The notes: a model not told the origin generated them from the letters alone. A stretch of DNA of 64,000 nt from Bradyrhizobium sp. 139 (GCF_023074175.1 NZ_JADPKS010000073.1:1-64000); one strand, 5' to 3'. Shown: positions 45,614 through 55,671, counted from the stretch's first letter. A program made the numbers and translations.

Positions 45614-45841
45614 ACTTTCTTTCCTCCAAATTTTTGCTTACTCCATATGTAGCATTCTTGGCCGCGCAGCTATCACGAAAACGACTCATCAGGAGTGTCG
45701 CGGCCGCGGCATGGTGTGGCTGCCGAGAGCCTGATCGGCCCTCAGCTCGCATCCGGCGCTATCGTCGCAGCGGGCGGACCCGAATGGCCCGATCCCAATC
45801 CACGTGTTCCGGCCGAAGCTTCGTCGGCAGTGGGGTCGGAA

Positions 45842-47296
45842 TTAGCGCTCCCGCATGATCTCGTGCCGGTAGCGCTGCAGCGGCGACAGCAGGTAGCTCA
45901 GGATGGTGCGCGAACCGGTCCTGATCTCCACCGTCACGGCCATTCCCGGTGACAGGCTGACGAGGCGGTCGTCAACCTGCATCTGGGTGCGATCGAGCGA
46001 GATGCGAGCGCTGTAGCTCAGCTCCTGCCCGTTGGGCTCGCTGCTGTCGTGCGGCGCAACGAGCGCGTGGTCGCTTCCGCGCTCCGGCGGACGATCGCGA
46101 ATGATGGCATCCTGTGAGACGCTCTGCACCCGGCCTTCCAGAAGGCCATAGCGGGTGAAGTTGAAGGTGTCGATCTTGATGGCGGCGCCCTGCCCGGCCT
46201 CGACGAAGCCGATATCGCGGTTGGCGATCATCGCCTCGATCTCAAGCCGCGTATCGCTCGGCACGATCACGAGCAGCGATTGTGCGGGCGTGACCACGCC
46301 CCCCACGGTGTGGACCGCAAGCTGCTGCACGACGCCGTCGACCGGTGACGTCAGTTGCTGAAGCTTCGTCCGCTGCTGCGCCTTGACCAGATCCCGCGCA
46401 ATCCCGTTGGCTTTCTGCTCACTCTTGGCCAACTCGTCGGACAGGCTCTTGCGATACTCGGCCAAGGACTGGATGCGGGTCTCCCGGATCGCGGCGACGG
46501 CCGCCTCGGCTTCCTTCAAGCGGCTGCTCTGGACGCGAAGCTCCTCCTGCTGCTCGATCTGTAGCTGAAGGATTTCATAATAGGTCAGCTTCGAGCCGAT
46601 CTCCCTCTCCATGAGGGTCTTGCGGATATCGACACGCTGCTGGGTGACCGGCAGCAACGCATCTAACTTGTGGATCGTCGCCGCGATCGTCTGATGCTCG
46701 GCCTCCTTCTGCGCTTCCTGACGTGCCAGCGCAGCGATCTTGGCCCTGTTCTCGCTGACCTGATGGGCGAGCAGCTGCCGCTGCGTCGCGACCAGCAAGG
46801 GATCGGCGCCCTCCGGTACGACGAGATCGGCGGATACCTCTTCGCCGCCTGTCAATGCGGCGCGGAGGCGCGCGCTGTTGAGCCGCTCGGCCATGAGATC
46901 GTCGTGCAGACGATCGCGCTCTGCGGCGTTTACGGTCGGATCGAGCTCGATCAGCAGGTCGCCCGATTTGACCGACTGCCCGTCCTGCACGTGGATGGCG
47001 CGCACCACGCCGGTCTCGAACGGCTGGACCACCTTGCTTCGCCCGCTCGACACGACCTTCCCGGTTGCGGAGGCGACGATGTCGATCGTGCCCCATGCCG
47101 ACCATGCGAGCGCCGCGCAGGCAACGACCATCAGGGACATGCCGATGGCGCGGCCGATCGGTGACGGTGGTGCCTCGGCAATCTCCAGCGCCGCGGGCAG
47201 AAACGCGATCTCTTCAGTGCGCCGGCCCTTTGCATTGCGGAAGGGAACGACGGTCTGCGCCAGCTGAGAAGCCGGGACGGCGCTAGCCGACCTCAT
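45842..47296 (-). CDS. HlyD-family membrane-fusion protein of a type I secretion system
   Basis: This 484-residue adaptor links the ABC exporter to an outer-membrane channel. It has one N-terminal membrane helix (about 49-69, AIGMSLMVVACAALAWSAWG), a lipoyl half with GKVVSSGRSKVVQPFETGVV, a long coiled coil (about 120-310) and a second lipoyl/beta part with QQLAVHTVGGVVTPAQSLLV. Its start overlaps the ABC gene stop by 14 bases, so translation is coupled. It probably works with the RTX protein encoded first in this operon. Confidence 0.94.
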   Translation of the reverse strand: MRSASAVPASQLAQTVVPFRNAKGRRTEEIAFLPAALEIAEAPPSPIGRAIGMSLMVVACAALAWSAWGTIDIVASATGKVVSSGRSKVVQPFETGVVRAIHVQDGQSVKSGDLLIELDPTVNAAERDRLHDDLMAERLNSARLRAALTGGEEVSADLVVPEGADPLLVATQRQLLAHQVSENRAKIAALARQEAQKEAEHQTIAATIHKLDALLPVTQQRVDIRKTLMEREIGSKLTYYEILQLQIEQQEELRVQSSRLKEAEAAVAAIRETRIQSLAEYRKSLSDELAKSEQKANGIARDLVKAQQRTKLQQLTSPVDGVVQQLAVHTVGGVVTPAQSLLVIVPSDTRLEIEAMIANRDIGFVEAGQGAAIKIDTFNFTRYGLLEGRVQSVSQDAIIRDRPPERGSDHALVAPHDSSEPNGQELSYSARISLDRTQMQVDDRLVSLSPGMAVTVEIRTGSRTILSYLLSPLQRYRHEIMRER

Positions 47297-49415
47297 GGAT
47301 CCCTCCCTGGAGACGATGCAAGGCAGCGTAGCGGCCGCCGGTCTTGATCAACGCGTCATGCGTGCCGTCCTCGACCAGACGGCCGCGCTCCAGGGTGAAG
47401 ATGCGATCGGCGCCGCGGACGGTCGACAGACGGTGCGCAATGATCAGGACCGTGCGGCCTCTGGCGATCTCCTTCATGTTGTCATGGATGATCCGCTCGC
47501 TCTCATAGTCGAGCGCGCTGGTCGCTTCGTCGAAGATCAGGATACGGGGGTTGGTCACCAATGCGCGGGCAATCGCGATGCGCTGGCGCTGCCCGCCCGA
47601 GAGTGTCGAGCCGCGCTCGCCGACCACCGTATCGTAGCCCTCAGGGAGCTCCAGAATGAAATCATGGGCGCCCGCAAGCTTCGCCGCGTCCATGACGCGC
47701 TCCATCGGCAAGGTCGGATCGGCCAGCGCGATGTTGTCGCGAACGGACCGATTGAACAGCATGTTGTCCTGGAGCACCATGCCAATCTGCCGCCGGAGCC
47801 AGGCCGGGTCGGTCATCACCAGATCCATTCCGTCGATCAGCACGCGGCCGCCTTGCGGAAGGTAGAGCCGCTGCACCAGCTTGGCGAACGTGCTCTTGCC
47901 CGAGCCCGACGATCCGACGATGCCGACGGTTTGCCCGGCCGGAATATCGAACGAGACGTCGTGCAGGATTTCCGGCCCATCGAGCCGGTAGCGGAACGAC
48001 ACGTGCTCGAACCGGATATTGCCCCGGACCGGCGGCAGCCCGGCGCGGGCGGCGGAGTAAGCCGGCTCCACCGCGCTGTTGAGGATGTCGCCGAGCCGCG
48101 CGATCGACAGCCGCGCCTGATGAAAATCCTGCCAGACCTGCGCCAGCCGCAGCACCGGGGCCGACACCCGCCCGGCAAAGATGTTGAAGGCCACCAGCTC
48201 GCCGACGGTCAATGCGTCCCCGATCACGAGCCGGGCGCCGACATAGAGGATGGCGGCGGTGACGACCTTGCTGACGAACTGCACGAGCTGGCTTGCCGTG
48301 TTGCCGAGGCTGGTGACACCGAAGCTCGCGGAGACATAGCCGGCGAGCTGCTCTTCCCAGCGGCGCTGCATCTGCGGCTCGACCGCCATCGCCTTCAGCG
48401 TTTCGATGCCGCTGACGCTCTCGACCAGGAACGCCTGGTTCTCGGCGCCACGGCGGAATTTCTCGTCCAGCCTGCGGCGAAACAGCGGCGTCGCCACGGC
48501 CGAGATCGCGATGTAGAACGGGAACGACCCGAGCACGATGAAGCTCATCTGCGGCGAATAGGCGAACATCACCGCCAGGAATACCGACGTGAAGAACAGG
48601 TCGATGACAACGGTCAGCGACGAGCTGGTGATGAAATTGCGGATGTTCTCGAGCTCGCGGACGCGAGCCACGGAATCGCCGACGCGCCGGGCCTGAAACC
48701 ATGCCATCGGCAGCGCCAGCAGATGATGGAACAGGCGTGCACCGAGCTCCACGTCGATGCGGTTGGTGGTGTGCGAAAACAGATAGCTGCGCAGGATTCC
48801 GAGCGCCGTGTCGAACAGTGAGACCACGACCAGGCCGACGACGAGAACGTCGAGCGTCGACAGCGAGCGGTGAACCAGCACCTTGTCGATCACGACCTGG
48901 AAGAACAGTGGCGAGACCAGCGCAAAGAGCTGAAGGAAGAACGAGGCGGCCACCACCTCGCCGAGCAGCCGCCGGTATTTGCCGATCGCACCGATGAACC
49001 AGGTGATATCGAAGTGCCGCCCCAGGTCCGATAGCCCGGCGCGCCGGGCCATCAGGATCAATCCGCCGTCCCAGATCGCGCACAGCTCGTCGCGATCCAT
49101 CAGCGCCGGGCGCGGCGCCGCCGGGAACTGCACCAGCACCTTGTCGGCGGAGGCTTTTGCGATGACCATGAAGCCGCCGTCACGCAGCATTGCGATCGCC
49201 GGCAGCGGGCCGTTCGACAGACGGCTCCACTGCGTCCGATACGTTCGCGCTTTCAATCCGAGAGACCTGGCGCAGCGGACGATGTCCGCTGCGCCGAAGA
49301 TGGCCGCTCCGGTCCGGTGCCTGAGCTGCTCGCGATCGGCCGCAACGCCCTTGAGATGCAGCAACGTCAGCAGCGCGTCGAGCCCCGTATCGGTCGCTCC
49401 CGTGTTCGTCGTCAT
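47283..49415 (-). CDS. Type I secretion ABC exporter (HlyB type)
   Basis: The protein has 710 residues from the ATG at 49415, with GGAGG at the right distance. The N-terminal 125 residues form a C39-peptidase-like domain, but the catalytic cysteine is absent (GLDALLTLLHLKGVAADR), as in HlyB-type exporters for RTX substrates. Membrane helices follow (about 150-440), then the nucleotide-binding domain with Walker A VGSSGSGKSTFAK, signature TLSGGQRQRI and Walker B ILIFDEATSALD. It should export the adjacent RTX protein in one step, together with HlyD and an outer-membrane channel outside the window. Confidence 0.95.
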   Translation of the reverse strand: MTTNTGATDTGLDALLTLLHLKGVAADREQLRHRTGAAIFGAADIVRCARSLGLKARTYRTQWSRLSNGPLPAIAMLRDGGFMVIAKASADKVLVQFPAAPRPALMDRDELCAIWDGGLILMARRAGLSDLGRHFDITWFIGAIGKYRRLLGEVVAASFFLQLFALVSPLFFQVVIDKVLVHRSLSTLDVLVVGLVVVSLFDTALGILRSYLFSHTTNRIDVELGARLFHHLLALPMAWFQARRVGDSVARVRELENIRNFITSSSLTVVIDLFFTSVFLAVMFAYSPQMSFIVLGSFPFYIAISAVATPLFRRRLDEKFRRGAENQAFLVESVSGIETLKAMAVEPQMQRRWEEQLAGYVSASFGVTSLGNTASQLVQFVSKVVTAAILYVGARLVIGDALTVGELVAFNIFAGRVSAPVLRLAQVWQDFHQARLSIARLGDILNSAVEPAYSAARAGLPPVRGNIRFEHVSFRYRLDGPEILHDVSFDIPAGQTVGIVGSSGSGKSTFAKLVQRLYLPQGGRVLIDGMDLVMTDPAWLRRQIGMVLQDNMLFNRSVRDNIALADPTLPMERVMDAAKLAGAHDFILELPEGYDTVVGERGSTLSGGQRQRIAIARALVTNPRILIFDEATSALDYESERIIHDNMKEIARGRTVLIIAHRLSTVRGADRIFTLERGRLVEDGTHDALIKTGGRYAALHRLQGGIHEVG

Positions 49416-49443
49416 GAGCGGCCTCCAGGCCGGAGCCGCTGCG

Positions 49444-52287
49444 TCAGGCGTGCTGCGGCGGTGCGAGCACCTGGCTCTGTGTCGTGTGCGGATCGGGCAG
49501 CGGCATCTCGCCGTGGCCGTCACCTGCCGGAACGAAGCTGGCTGCCATGGCCTGGTTGAGCAGCATCGCGGCTGCGATCGCGCCGCCCGAGATGACGACG
49601 TTGTTTCCGGTGCCGCCATCGAGGACGTCGAGGCCGCCGCCACCGACCAGCACGTCGTCGCCTGCCCCACCTGCCAGCGTGTCGTTGCCGGGGCTGCCGA
49701 TCAGCACGTCGTCGCCGTTGCCGCCGTTGGCGACGAGCTGGATGCCGCCGTGCAGACCGGAGGCCGTGACGACGTCGTCGCCGTCGAGGCCGTTGATGAC
49801 GATCCTGTCGCCGGTGCCGGCATCGGCGATGTTGATGTCCTGGCCAAGCCCCGACACCGTGATGACGCCGTCGTGCTCGGTCACCGTGATGACGTCGTTC
49901 CCGCCGGTTGCGTTGATGGTCACCGTATCAGCGGCGCCGTCGTTGGCGCCGAGGTCGAGGTCGACCTGGTTCACGCCGGTGCCGGAGAGGTCACCGACCG
50001 TGATGTTGTCGGCACCGCCGAGCGCGTTGAAGTCGACATGTTCGATCCCGTTCAGGTCCATCGCAATGGCGGCGACGTCGCGCGTGAACAGCACCCGGCC
50101 GCCATTGGCCGAGATGTTGATGTTCTCGTTGATGTTGGCGCCGTTGAATGCCAGCGTGTCGGTACCCTTGCCGCCTTCGACGGTGTCGCTGCCGTCGCCG
50201 GGGTTCCAGATGAAGGTGTCGTCGCCGGCTCCGAGATTGGCGACGTCGTTGCCGCGTCCGCCGATCACGGTGTCATTGCCGGCGCTGCCGGTGATGGTAT
50301 CGTTGCCGTCGCCGCCGTTGAGATTGAGGCTGAACAGCTGCCCCGCCTTGATCGCGGATGCATTGATGACGTCGTTGCCTAATCCGCCGTTGACGCCGAG
50401 CACGTCGCCAGCATCCGCGTGCGCAATCGTCACCTGCGCCTCAAGGCCGCTGACCACGATCGATCCGCCGCTGGTCACGACCGAGATGTTGTCGTCACCA
50501 GCGCTGCCGTTCACCGTCACGCGATCCGCAGCACCGTCGCCGCTCTGGCTGCCGGAATCAGCGCTCAAGTCTATGGCAACCTGCGCGATTCCTGTCCCGG
50601 CCAGATCGTTGACGGTGATGTTGTCGGCGCCACCCGCGGCCGCGATCTGCACGCGCTCGATGCCATCGAGGTCCATGACGATAGCACCGACATCACGGGT
50701 GAGAAGTGCATGGCCGCCGTTCGGCCCGATGGACATGGTTTCGGCTACATTGGAGCCGTTGAATACCAGCGTGTCCATTCCCGCGTCGCCGAGGACGGTG
50801 TCGCTGCCGTCACCGGGATTCCACACGAACGTATCGTCGCCTGCGCCGAGACGCGCGACGTCGTCGCCGCGGCCGCCGGTGATCTTGTCGTTGCCGTCAC
50901 CGCCGATCAGGGTGTCGGCCCCCTGGCTGCCGGTGATGGTGTCGTTACCCGCGCTCCCGTCGATGGTCAGTCCGATCACCGCGGCGAGCGTGGATGCATC
51001 GATGACATCGTTGCCGCCTAGCGCCTGGATCACCAGCCGGTCGCCAGCTTCCGCATTGGCGATCTCGACGACATCAGGCAGACCGGTCACCGTCACGGTG
51101 GTGCCCTCGGCCGCGACCTGGATGTGCTGATTGCCATTACTGCCGTTGACGGTCACCGTATCCGCCGCGCCGTCGCCTTGCGTCGCTCCGGGAACGGCTC
51201 CGAGATCGACAAGCACCTGCTTGACGCCGGTCCCGGTGAGATCACCAACGGTGATGTTGTCGGCGCCGCCGCGCGCATCGAATTCGATCTGCTCGACGCT
51301 GTTGATGTCCATCGTGATGTTGGCGACATCGCGGGTGAAGCGCACCCGGCCATCATTGGCCGAGATGTTGATGATCTCATTGATGTTGGCGCCGTTGAAC
51401 AGCAGCTTGTCGCTGCCCGATCCGCCTTCGACCGTGTCGCTGCCGTCACCGGGATTCCAGATGAAGGTGTCGTCGCCACTCCCGAGTTGCGCGACGTCGT
51501 TGCCGCGCCCGCCATTGACGATGTCGTTGCCGCTACCGCCAATCAAGAGGTCGCTGCCATCGCCGCCAGTGATCCTGTCGTTGCCGGCGCCGCCATCGAG
51601 CGTCAGCGAGATCAGGCTGCCGAGCCCATTGCCCGCGGTGATGACATCGTCGCCGCCGCCGCCGTGCAGCACGAGATTTTCCGTCGTGCCAATGTCGAGC
51701 GAAAACGGCGCCGCACCCGTCCCGTCGAGCCGCACGCGCGTGCCGTTCGCCGTGATCGTGAACGTCTCGGCGCCATTGCTTCCGTTGACCTCGGCCGTAT
51801 CGTTGCCCTCACCGCCCTCGAAGAGATTGGTGCCGCCGCCCGGATTCCAGATCATGAGGTCGTTGCCGGCCTCGCCGAACAGCTGGTTGTCGCCGCTGCC
51901 GCCGTCCAGGATGTCGTTGCCCGCCCCGCCGAACAGCAGATCGTTGCCGCCGCCGCCGTTGATCACATCGTCGCCCGCCTGACCAAACAGCAGGTCGGCC
52001 CCGGAGCCGCCTGTGATCCTGTCATTGCCGTCGCCGCCGAAGATATGCACCGATGGCATCGCGCCGTTGGTTTCATTGACGGTGATCGTGTCGTTGCCGC
52101 CTTGGCCGAAGACGTCGATCTCGCTGGTGTTGACGACAGTGGGGTCGCCGCCGATCGGCTTCACAGAACCGTTATTGATCAGAATGTGGCCGGAATTGTC
52201 GCGGCCGATCACGACGCCGTTATTGGCGCTGTCGCCAAAAATAGTGAGCTGCCCCGTAACCGGGGAAAAAACAGAGGTAGTAGACAT
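49444..52287 (-). CDS. RTX calcium-binding repeat protein with tandem blocks
   Basis: This 947-residue protein is rich in glycine-aspartate nonapeptides (GGDGNDRIT, GGAGNDILD, GGSGNDIVN and many more), the calcium-binding parallel beta-roll of RTX exoproteins. Besides an N-terminal block of nine or so nonapeptides, it has about three large tandem blocks of 205-212 residues, each with a nonapeptide run, then DDTFIWNPGDGSDTV and a non-RTX segment (INISANGGRVLFTRDVA-like, GGADNITV, GTG-Q). It has no N-terminal signal peptide; the C-terminus (AAAMLLNQAMAASFVP) is likely the type I secretion signal. First gene of the RTX-ABC-HlyD operon. No enzymatic domain is seen. Confidence 0.9.
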   Translation of the reverse strand: MSTTSVFSPVTGQLTIFGDSANNGVVIGRDNSGHILINNGSVKPIGGDPTVVNTSEIDVFGQGGNDTITVNETNGAMPSVHIFGGDGNDRITGGSGADLLFGQAGDDVINGGGGNDLLFGGAGNDILDGGSGDNQLFGEAGNDLMIWNPGGGTNLFEGGEGNDTAEVNGSNGAETFTITANGTRVRLDGTGAAPFSLDIGTTENLVLHGGGGDDVITAGNGLGSLISLTLDGGAGNDRITGGDGSDLLIGGSGNDIVNGGRGNDVAQLGSGDDTFIWNPGDGSDTVEGGSGSDKLLFNGANINEIINISANDGRVRFTRDVANITMDINSVEQIEFDARGGADNITVGDLTGTGVKQVLVDLGAVPGATQGDGAADTVTVNGSNGNQHIQVAAEGTTVTVTGLPDVVEIANAEAGDRLVIQALGGNDVIDASTLAAVIGLTIDGSAGNDTITGSQGADTLIGGDGNDKITGGRGDDVARLGAGDDTFVWNPGDGSDTVLGDAGMDTLVFNGSNVAETMSIGPNGGHALLTRDVGAIVMDLDGIERVQIAAAGGADNITVNDLAGTGIAQVAIDLSADSGSQSGDGAADRVTVNGSAGDDNISVVTSGGSIVVSGLEAQVTIAHADAGDVLGVNGGLGNDVINASAIKAGQLFSLNLNGGDGNDTITGSAGNDTVIGGRGNDVANLGAGDDTFIWNPGDGSDTVEGGKGTDTLAFNGANINENINISANGGRVLFTRDVAAIAMDLNGIEHVDFNALGGADNITVGDLSGTGVNQVDLDLGANDGAADTVTINATGGNDVITVTEHDGVITVSGLGQDINIADAGTGDRIVINGLDGDDVVTASGLHGGIQLVANGGNGDDVLIGSPGNDTLAGGAGDDVLVGGGGLDVLDGGTGNNVVISGGAIAAAMLLNQAMAASFVPAGDGHGEMPLPDPHTTQSQVLAPPQHA

Positions 52288-52571
52288 CCTAATGACCCTT
52301 CGATCGCTCTAGCCCCTCGCCTTCATGCGTAGCAGCCGCCCGGATGTCTTTCTTGAAGCGTTGCTTGAGGGGAGCATGATTATTCTGGAGATTTCCTCCA
52401 GATTTCCTGCGGGCCGATTTTGCGAACGCAATGACTCTCACACAGCTGATCGCGTTAGCAGTCGCGCGACTGTCAAACGCGCGCGCGAAATGCAGCCGAC
52501 GCACTGATGGCGCGGAGAAGCAGCAGTTCGAAGCGAGCGCGCAGTTGATGTGATGGCAATTGGATCGTTGC
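52288..52571. other. Upstream region of the RTX operon
   Basis: This stretch must hold the promoter of the RTX operon. I see no convincing gene or regulatory repeat in it. The composition is moderately AT-richer than flanking genes. Confidence 0.4.
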
Positions 52572-52713
52572 TCTCGTGCCCCGGACGCAGCGCATCACGA
52601 TCGTGATGGGCTGCTGAGCCGGGGCTCATAATCGAGGAGGCTCGATCGCGAGAGGCTGGGTCCCAGCTCTGCGCAGCAGCGCAAGAGCGCTGCAGCGCGT
52701 CCGGGACACGAGA
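52572..52713. repeat. Palindromic repeat between lipoprotein and RTX genes
   Basis: TCTCGTGCCCCGGACGC (52572-52588) and GCGTCCGGGACACGAGA (52697-52713) form arms with one mismatch. The interior has CAGCTCTGCGCAGCAGCGCA and GAGCGCTGCAGCGCG, GC-rich and capable of extensive pairing. It is another element type common in Bradyrhizobium intergenic DNA and abuts the end of the lipoprotein gene. Confidence 0.75.
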
Positions 52714-52719
52714 GTTCGC

Positions 52720-53244
52720 CTACGCCGATTTCTTTTTCGGCTTCGGCTTGGCGGCCTTGGGCATGGCCGGCGCTTCCGGAGTGCCCTCGATCGAGGACAG
52801 GCGGCCGGACGTGAATGTGTAGATGCCGGCACGCGGGCCGGTGGTCCAGGTGACCACGGCAACGCGCCGGCCGGCGGCATCGTTGGAGAGATTGACGGTC
52901 GAGGGCGCGCCGATGCCACGCACCACGTCGCATTCGGTGTGGCCGAGCGCGACCGTGCCGCCCATGGGCGTCGGCGCCGTCGTCGATGCATTGGCGTCAG
53001 CCGGCCCGGGGGGCGCCATGCCAGGACAGGCGCCGTCGGCGCTGACCATATCCTCGGCCGTCACGGGCTTGTCGGGGGTCAACGGCGGCGATTCGATTGA
53101 GATGCTCTTGATGAACAGGCGGCTCGGCGTGTTGAACCACTGGGCATCCTTGGACAGGAGATCGGTCCCCGAGCAGCCCGCGATCAGCGGTGCTACGGCA
53201 ACCAACGCAATGATGAGCGAGCTGGGAAGCTTTTGATGTCGCAC
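52720..53244 (-). CDS. Lipoprotein of unknown function
   Basis: This 174-residue protein has a lipoprotein signal (residues 1-23) ending in the lipobox LIAGC. The mature part has a Pro/Ala/Thr-rich stretch, then GHTECDVVRGIGAPSTVNLS and YTFTSGRLSSIEG, which resembles the small SmpA/OmlA-like fold seen in outer-membrane lipoproteins, although similarity is weak. It ends in a basic Lys/Pro-rich tail (KAAKPKPKKKSA). It is monocistronic, upstream of the RTX promoter region on the same strand. Confidence 0.7.
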   Translation of the reverse strand: MRHQKLPSSLIIALVAVAPLIAGCSGTDLLSKDAQWFNTPSRLFIKSISIESPPLTPDKPVTAEDMVSADGACPGMAPPGPADANASTTAPTPMGGTVALGHTECDVVRGIGAPSTVNLSNDAAGRRVAVVTWTTGPRAGIYTFTSGRLSSIEGTPEAPAMPKAAKPKPKKKSA

Positions 53245-53371
53245 GATAAACTATATTCCCCGCGTGAAGGACCAGCCCTAAGCGATTGTCCCAACATCAC
53301 TTTGCGGCACGAAGGTGACAAAAGCCAGCATCGCCCGAAAAGTGCAAATTATCATTAATTGCAAACCACCG

Positions 53372-53824
53372 CTAATTCCGACGCTGCCAGCGGCCCCGCT
53401 CATCGGCCTGCCAATAGGTGACATCAAATCCCCGCGCCTTGCAATCCGTCCAGGCGCTCCGGGCGAACGCCAGCGCGTCCGGATCGTCGCCGTTGAACAG
53501 CAGCACCATGCGCTCATAGTCCTGCGCGTCCTGCGGCAGCGCGGCGTTGTCGAGCAGGAAGCGGACATTGGCGCCGTTGGGATTGTCCTCCTCGATGGCC
53601 AGCACGATCGGCTGATCGGCGGCATCGTTCACGCGCCATGTCGCATGCGGCAGGAAGGAATCGTCGCGATAGGTCCACAGATGCGCGTCGAGCGCGTCGG
53701 CACGCTCCGGCGAGGTCGACTGCACCACGACGCGCCAGCCGCGCTCGAGCGATTTCTCGAGAAGCGGCGGCAACACGTTCTCCACCGTCATGTTTTGCAG
53801 ATGGTAGAATAGCACTTCAGTCAT
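53372..53824 (-). CDS. holC: DNA polymerase III chi subunit
   Basis: HolC is the clamp-loader accessory that binds single-strand-binding protein. The 150-residue sequence starts MTEVLFYHLQNMTVENVLPP and contains CRALVVV-like strands with the conserved HLWTYRDDSFLPHATW block and VLLFNGDD, typical for alphaproteobacterial HolC. It follows pepA by six bases on the same strand, an arrangement common in alphaproteobacteria. Confidence 0.9.
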   Translation of the reverse strand: MTEVLFYHLQNMTVENVLPPLLEKSLERGWRVVVQSTSPERADALDAHLWTYRDDSFLPHATWRVNDAADQPIVLAIEEDNPNGANVRFLLDNAALPQDAQDYERMVLLFNGDDPDALAFARSAWTDCKARGFDVTYWQADERGRWQRRN

Positions 53825-53830
53825 TTTGGG

Positions 53831-55330
53831 TCATTTGCGCTCGTAGTGGTCGGCGACCAGACGATCGAGCAGGCGGACGCCATAGCCGGAGCCCCAGCTC
53901 TGATTGATGTCGGTCTTCGGCGCCCCCATCGCGGTGCCGGCGATGTCGAGATGCACCCAGGGCGTGCCGTCGACGAAACGCTGCAGGAACTGCGCCGCGG
54001 TGATCGAGCCGCCATGGCGGCCGCCAGTGTTCTTCATGTCGGCGAACTGGGAATCGATCAGCTTGTCGTATTCGGGCCCGAGCGGCATGCGCCACACCTT
54101 CTCTCCGCTCTCGATGCCGGCCGCCAGCAGCCGTTCGGCAAGCTCGTCGTTGTTGGAGAACATGCCGGCGTGCTCGGTGCCGAGCGCGACCATGATCGCG
54201 CCGGTCAGCGTCGCCAGATCCACCATGAATTTCGGCTTGGTCTTTTTCGCGACGTACCAGAGCACGTCGGCCAGCACGAGGCGGCCCTCCGCGTCGGTGT
54301 TGATGATCTCGATGGTCTGGCCCGACATCGAGGTAACGATGTCGCCCGGCCGCTGCGCATTGCCGTCGGGCATGTTCTCGACGAGGCCAATGGCGCCGAC
54401 CACGTTGGCCTTGGCCTTGCGCGCCGCCAGCGCGTGCATCAGGCCGACGACGCAGGCCGCTCCCCCCATGTCGCCCTTCATGTCCTCCATGCTGCCGGCC
54501 GCCTTGATCGAAATGCCGCCGGTGTCGAAGCAGACGCCCTTGCCGACGAAGGCGACCGGTGCCTCGCCTTTCTTGCCGCCGTCCCAGCGCATGATCACGG
54601 TGCGGCTCGGCCGCGAGGAGCCCTGGCCGACGCCGAGCAGCGCGCCCATGCCGAGCTTGTCCATCGCCTTGACATCGAGCACCTCGACTTTGACACCGAG
54701 CTTGCGGAGCTGGCTGGCGCGGCGCGCGAATTCCTCGGGGAAAAGCACGTTCGGCGGCTCGTTGACGAGATCGCGCGCGATGATCACGCCGTCGACGACA
54801 TGGCCGGCCGAAGCAAAGGCCTTCTTCGCGGAAGCCGCATCGCCGACCGCAAGGGAGATGTCGGCACGCAAGCCGCCCTCCTCATCGTCCTTCTTCCTGG
54901 TCTTGTAGCGGTCGAACTTGTAGGCGCGCAGCCGCAGGCCCGAGGCGATCGCGACCGCCTGCTCGCTCGTCATGGCGCCATTGGGCAGTTCCGCCATGAC
55001 GGTCATGGCCGCGGCCTCGGCCGAGAGCTTGCTCGCCGCCACGCCGCCGAATTTGAGGAGGTCGTTCGCCTTCAGGCTTGCCGCCTTGCCGGCGCCGATC
55101 ACGACCAGACGGGTGGCTTTCACCCCCTCCGGCGCCAGGATGTCCAGCGCGGCGCCGCTTTTGCCCTTGAAGCCGGCGGCGGAGGCTGCCCGCTTCACCA
55201 GCTCGGTGGCGCCGCCCAGCGCCTTGGCCGTCGCCGGTCCAAGCTTCAGAGTGTCGTCGCAGAACACGACCAGGATGCCACGGGCGACGGCAGACAACGG
55301 GACAAAGCCGACCTTGATGGCATCGGACAT
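53831..55330 (-). CDS. pepA: Leucyl aminopeptidase (PepA)
   Basis: This 499-residue M17 metallo-aminopeptidase begins [18 protein letters not shown]. The two-metal active site is clear: [20 protein letters not shown] with the catalytic Lys and metal Asp, then the [14 protein letters not shown] signature. It removes N-terminal leucine and other residues from peptides. The ATG at 55330 has GGAG seven bases upstream. The gene is followed by holC and is divergent from lptF. Confidence 0.96.
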   Translation of the reverse strand: MSDAIKVGFVPLSAVARGILVVFCDDTLKLGPATAKALGGATELVKRAASAAGFKGKSGAALDILAPEGVKATRLVVIGAGKAASLKANDLLKFGGVAASKLSAEAAAMTVMAELPNGAMTSEQAVAIASGLRLRAYKFDRYKTRKKDDEEGGLRADISLAVGDAASAKKAFASAGHVVDGVIIARDLVNEPPNVLFPEEFARRASQLRKLGVKVEVLDVKAMDKLGMGALLGVGQGSSRPSRTVIMRWDGGKKGEAPVAFVGKGVCFDTGGISIKAAGSMEDMKGDMGGAACVVGLMHALAARKAKANVVGAIGLVENMPDGNAQRPGDIVTSMSGQTIEIINTDAEGRLVLADVLWYVAKKTKPKFMVDLATLTGAIMVALGTEHAGMFSNNDELAERLLAAGIESGEKVWRMPLGPEYDKLIDSQFADMKNTGGRHGGSITAAQFLQRFVDGTPWVHLDIAGTAMGAPKTDINQSWGSGYGVRLLDRLVADHYERK

Positions 55331-55671
55331 GGGTAACTCCTTCAAAACATCGGGCTTTTGGCCGCTCGGCGGTCCCGGCCACGGGCCGGAGCTGAACGGC
55401 GATTCACTGGACTTTCCCGCACTATGGGCCACCGGCCCGGCAGATGCCAAGCACCCCCGTGGCTGCTAGGCCACAACGAGGGAAATATTAACCATATGTT
55501 GAGGGTGCCACGGGGCAGCCATTTTGTTGACGGATCAAAGGGATGGTAGTGAGAGAGTAAGCCGGTGGACGAGATGGCTGCGCGACCCTGGGGATCCCTT
55601 TTGGGATGGGTCGGACAGCAGGGAATTCCCGGGACTGTAGTGGGCTTTGGTGGGGATTCGTGCGGTAGCGC
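55331..55671. other. Divergent promoter region, pepA / lptF
   Basis: This space of 341 bases separates the oppositely directed pepA and lptF genes. It contains two short GC palindromes (GGGATCCC near 55592 and GGGAATTCCC near 55620), but no terminator or gene. Promoters for both operons should lie here. Confidence 0.5.

Noticed and set aside
49484-51130. Long plus-strand frames opposite the RTX gene
   Set aside because: They arise from the repetitive GC-rich RTX codons and read as Pro/Ser/Val-rich low-complexity sequence.
49620-52110. Regularly spaced repeats that could suggest a CRISPR array
   Set aside because: The short periodicity is 27 bases, equal to nine codons, and reflects the RTX nonapeptides in a continuous coding frame.
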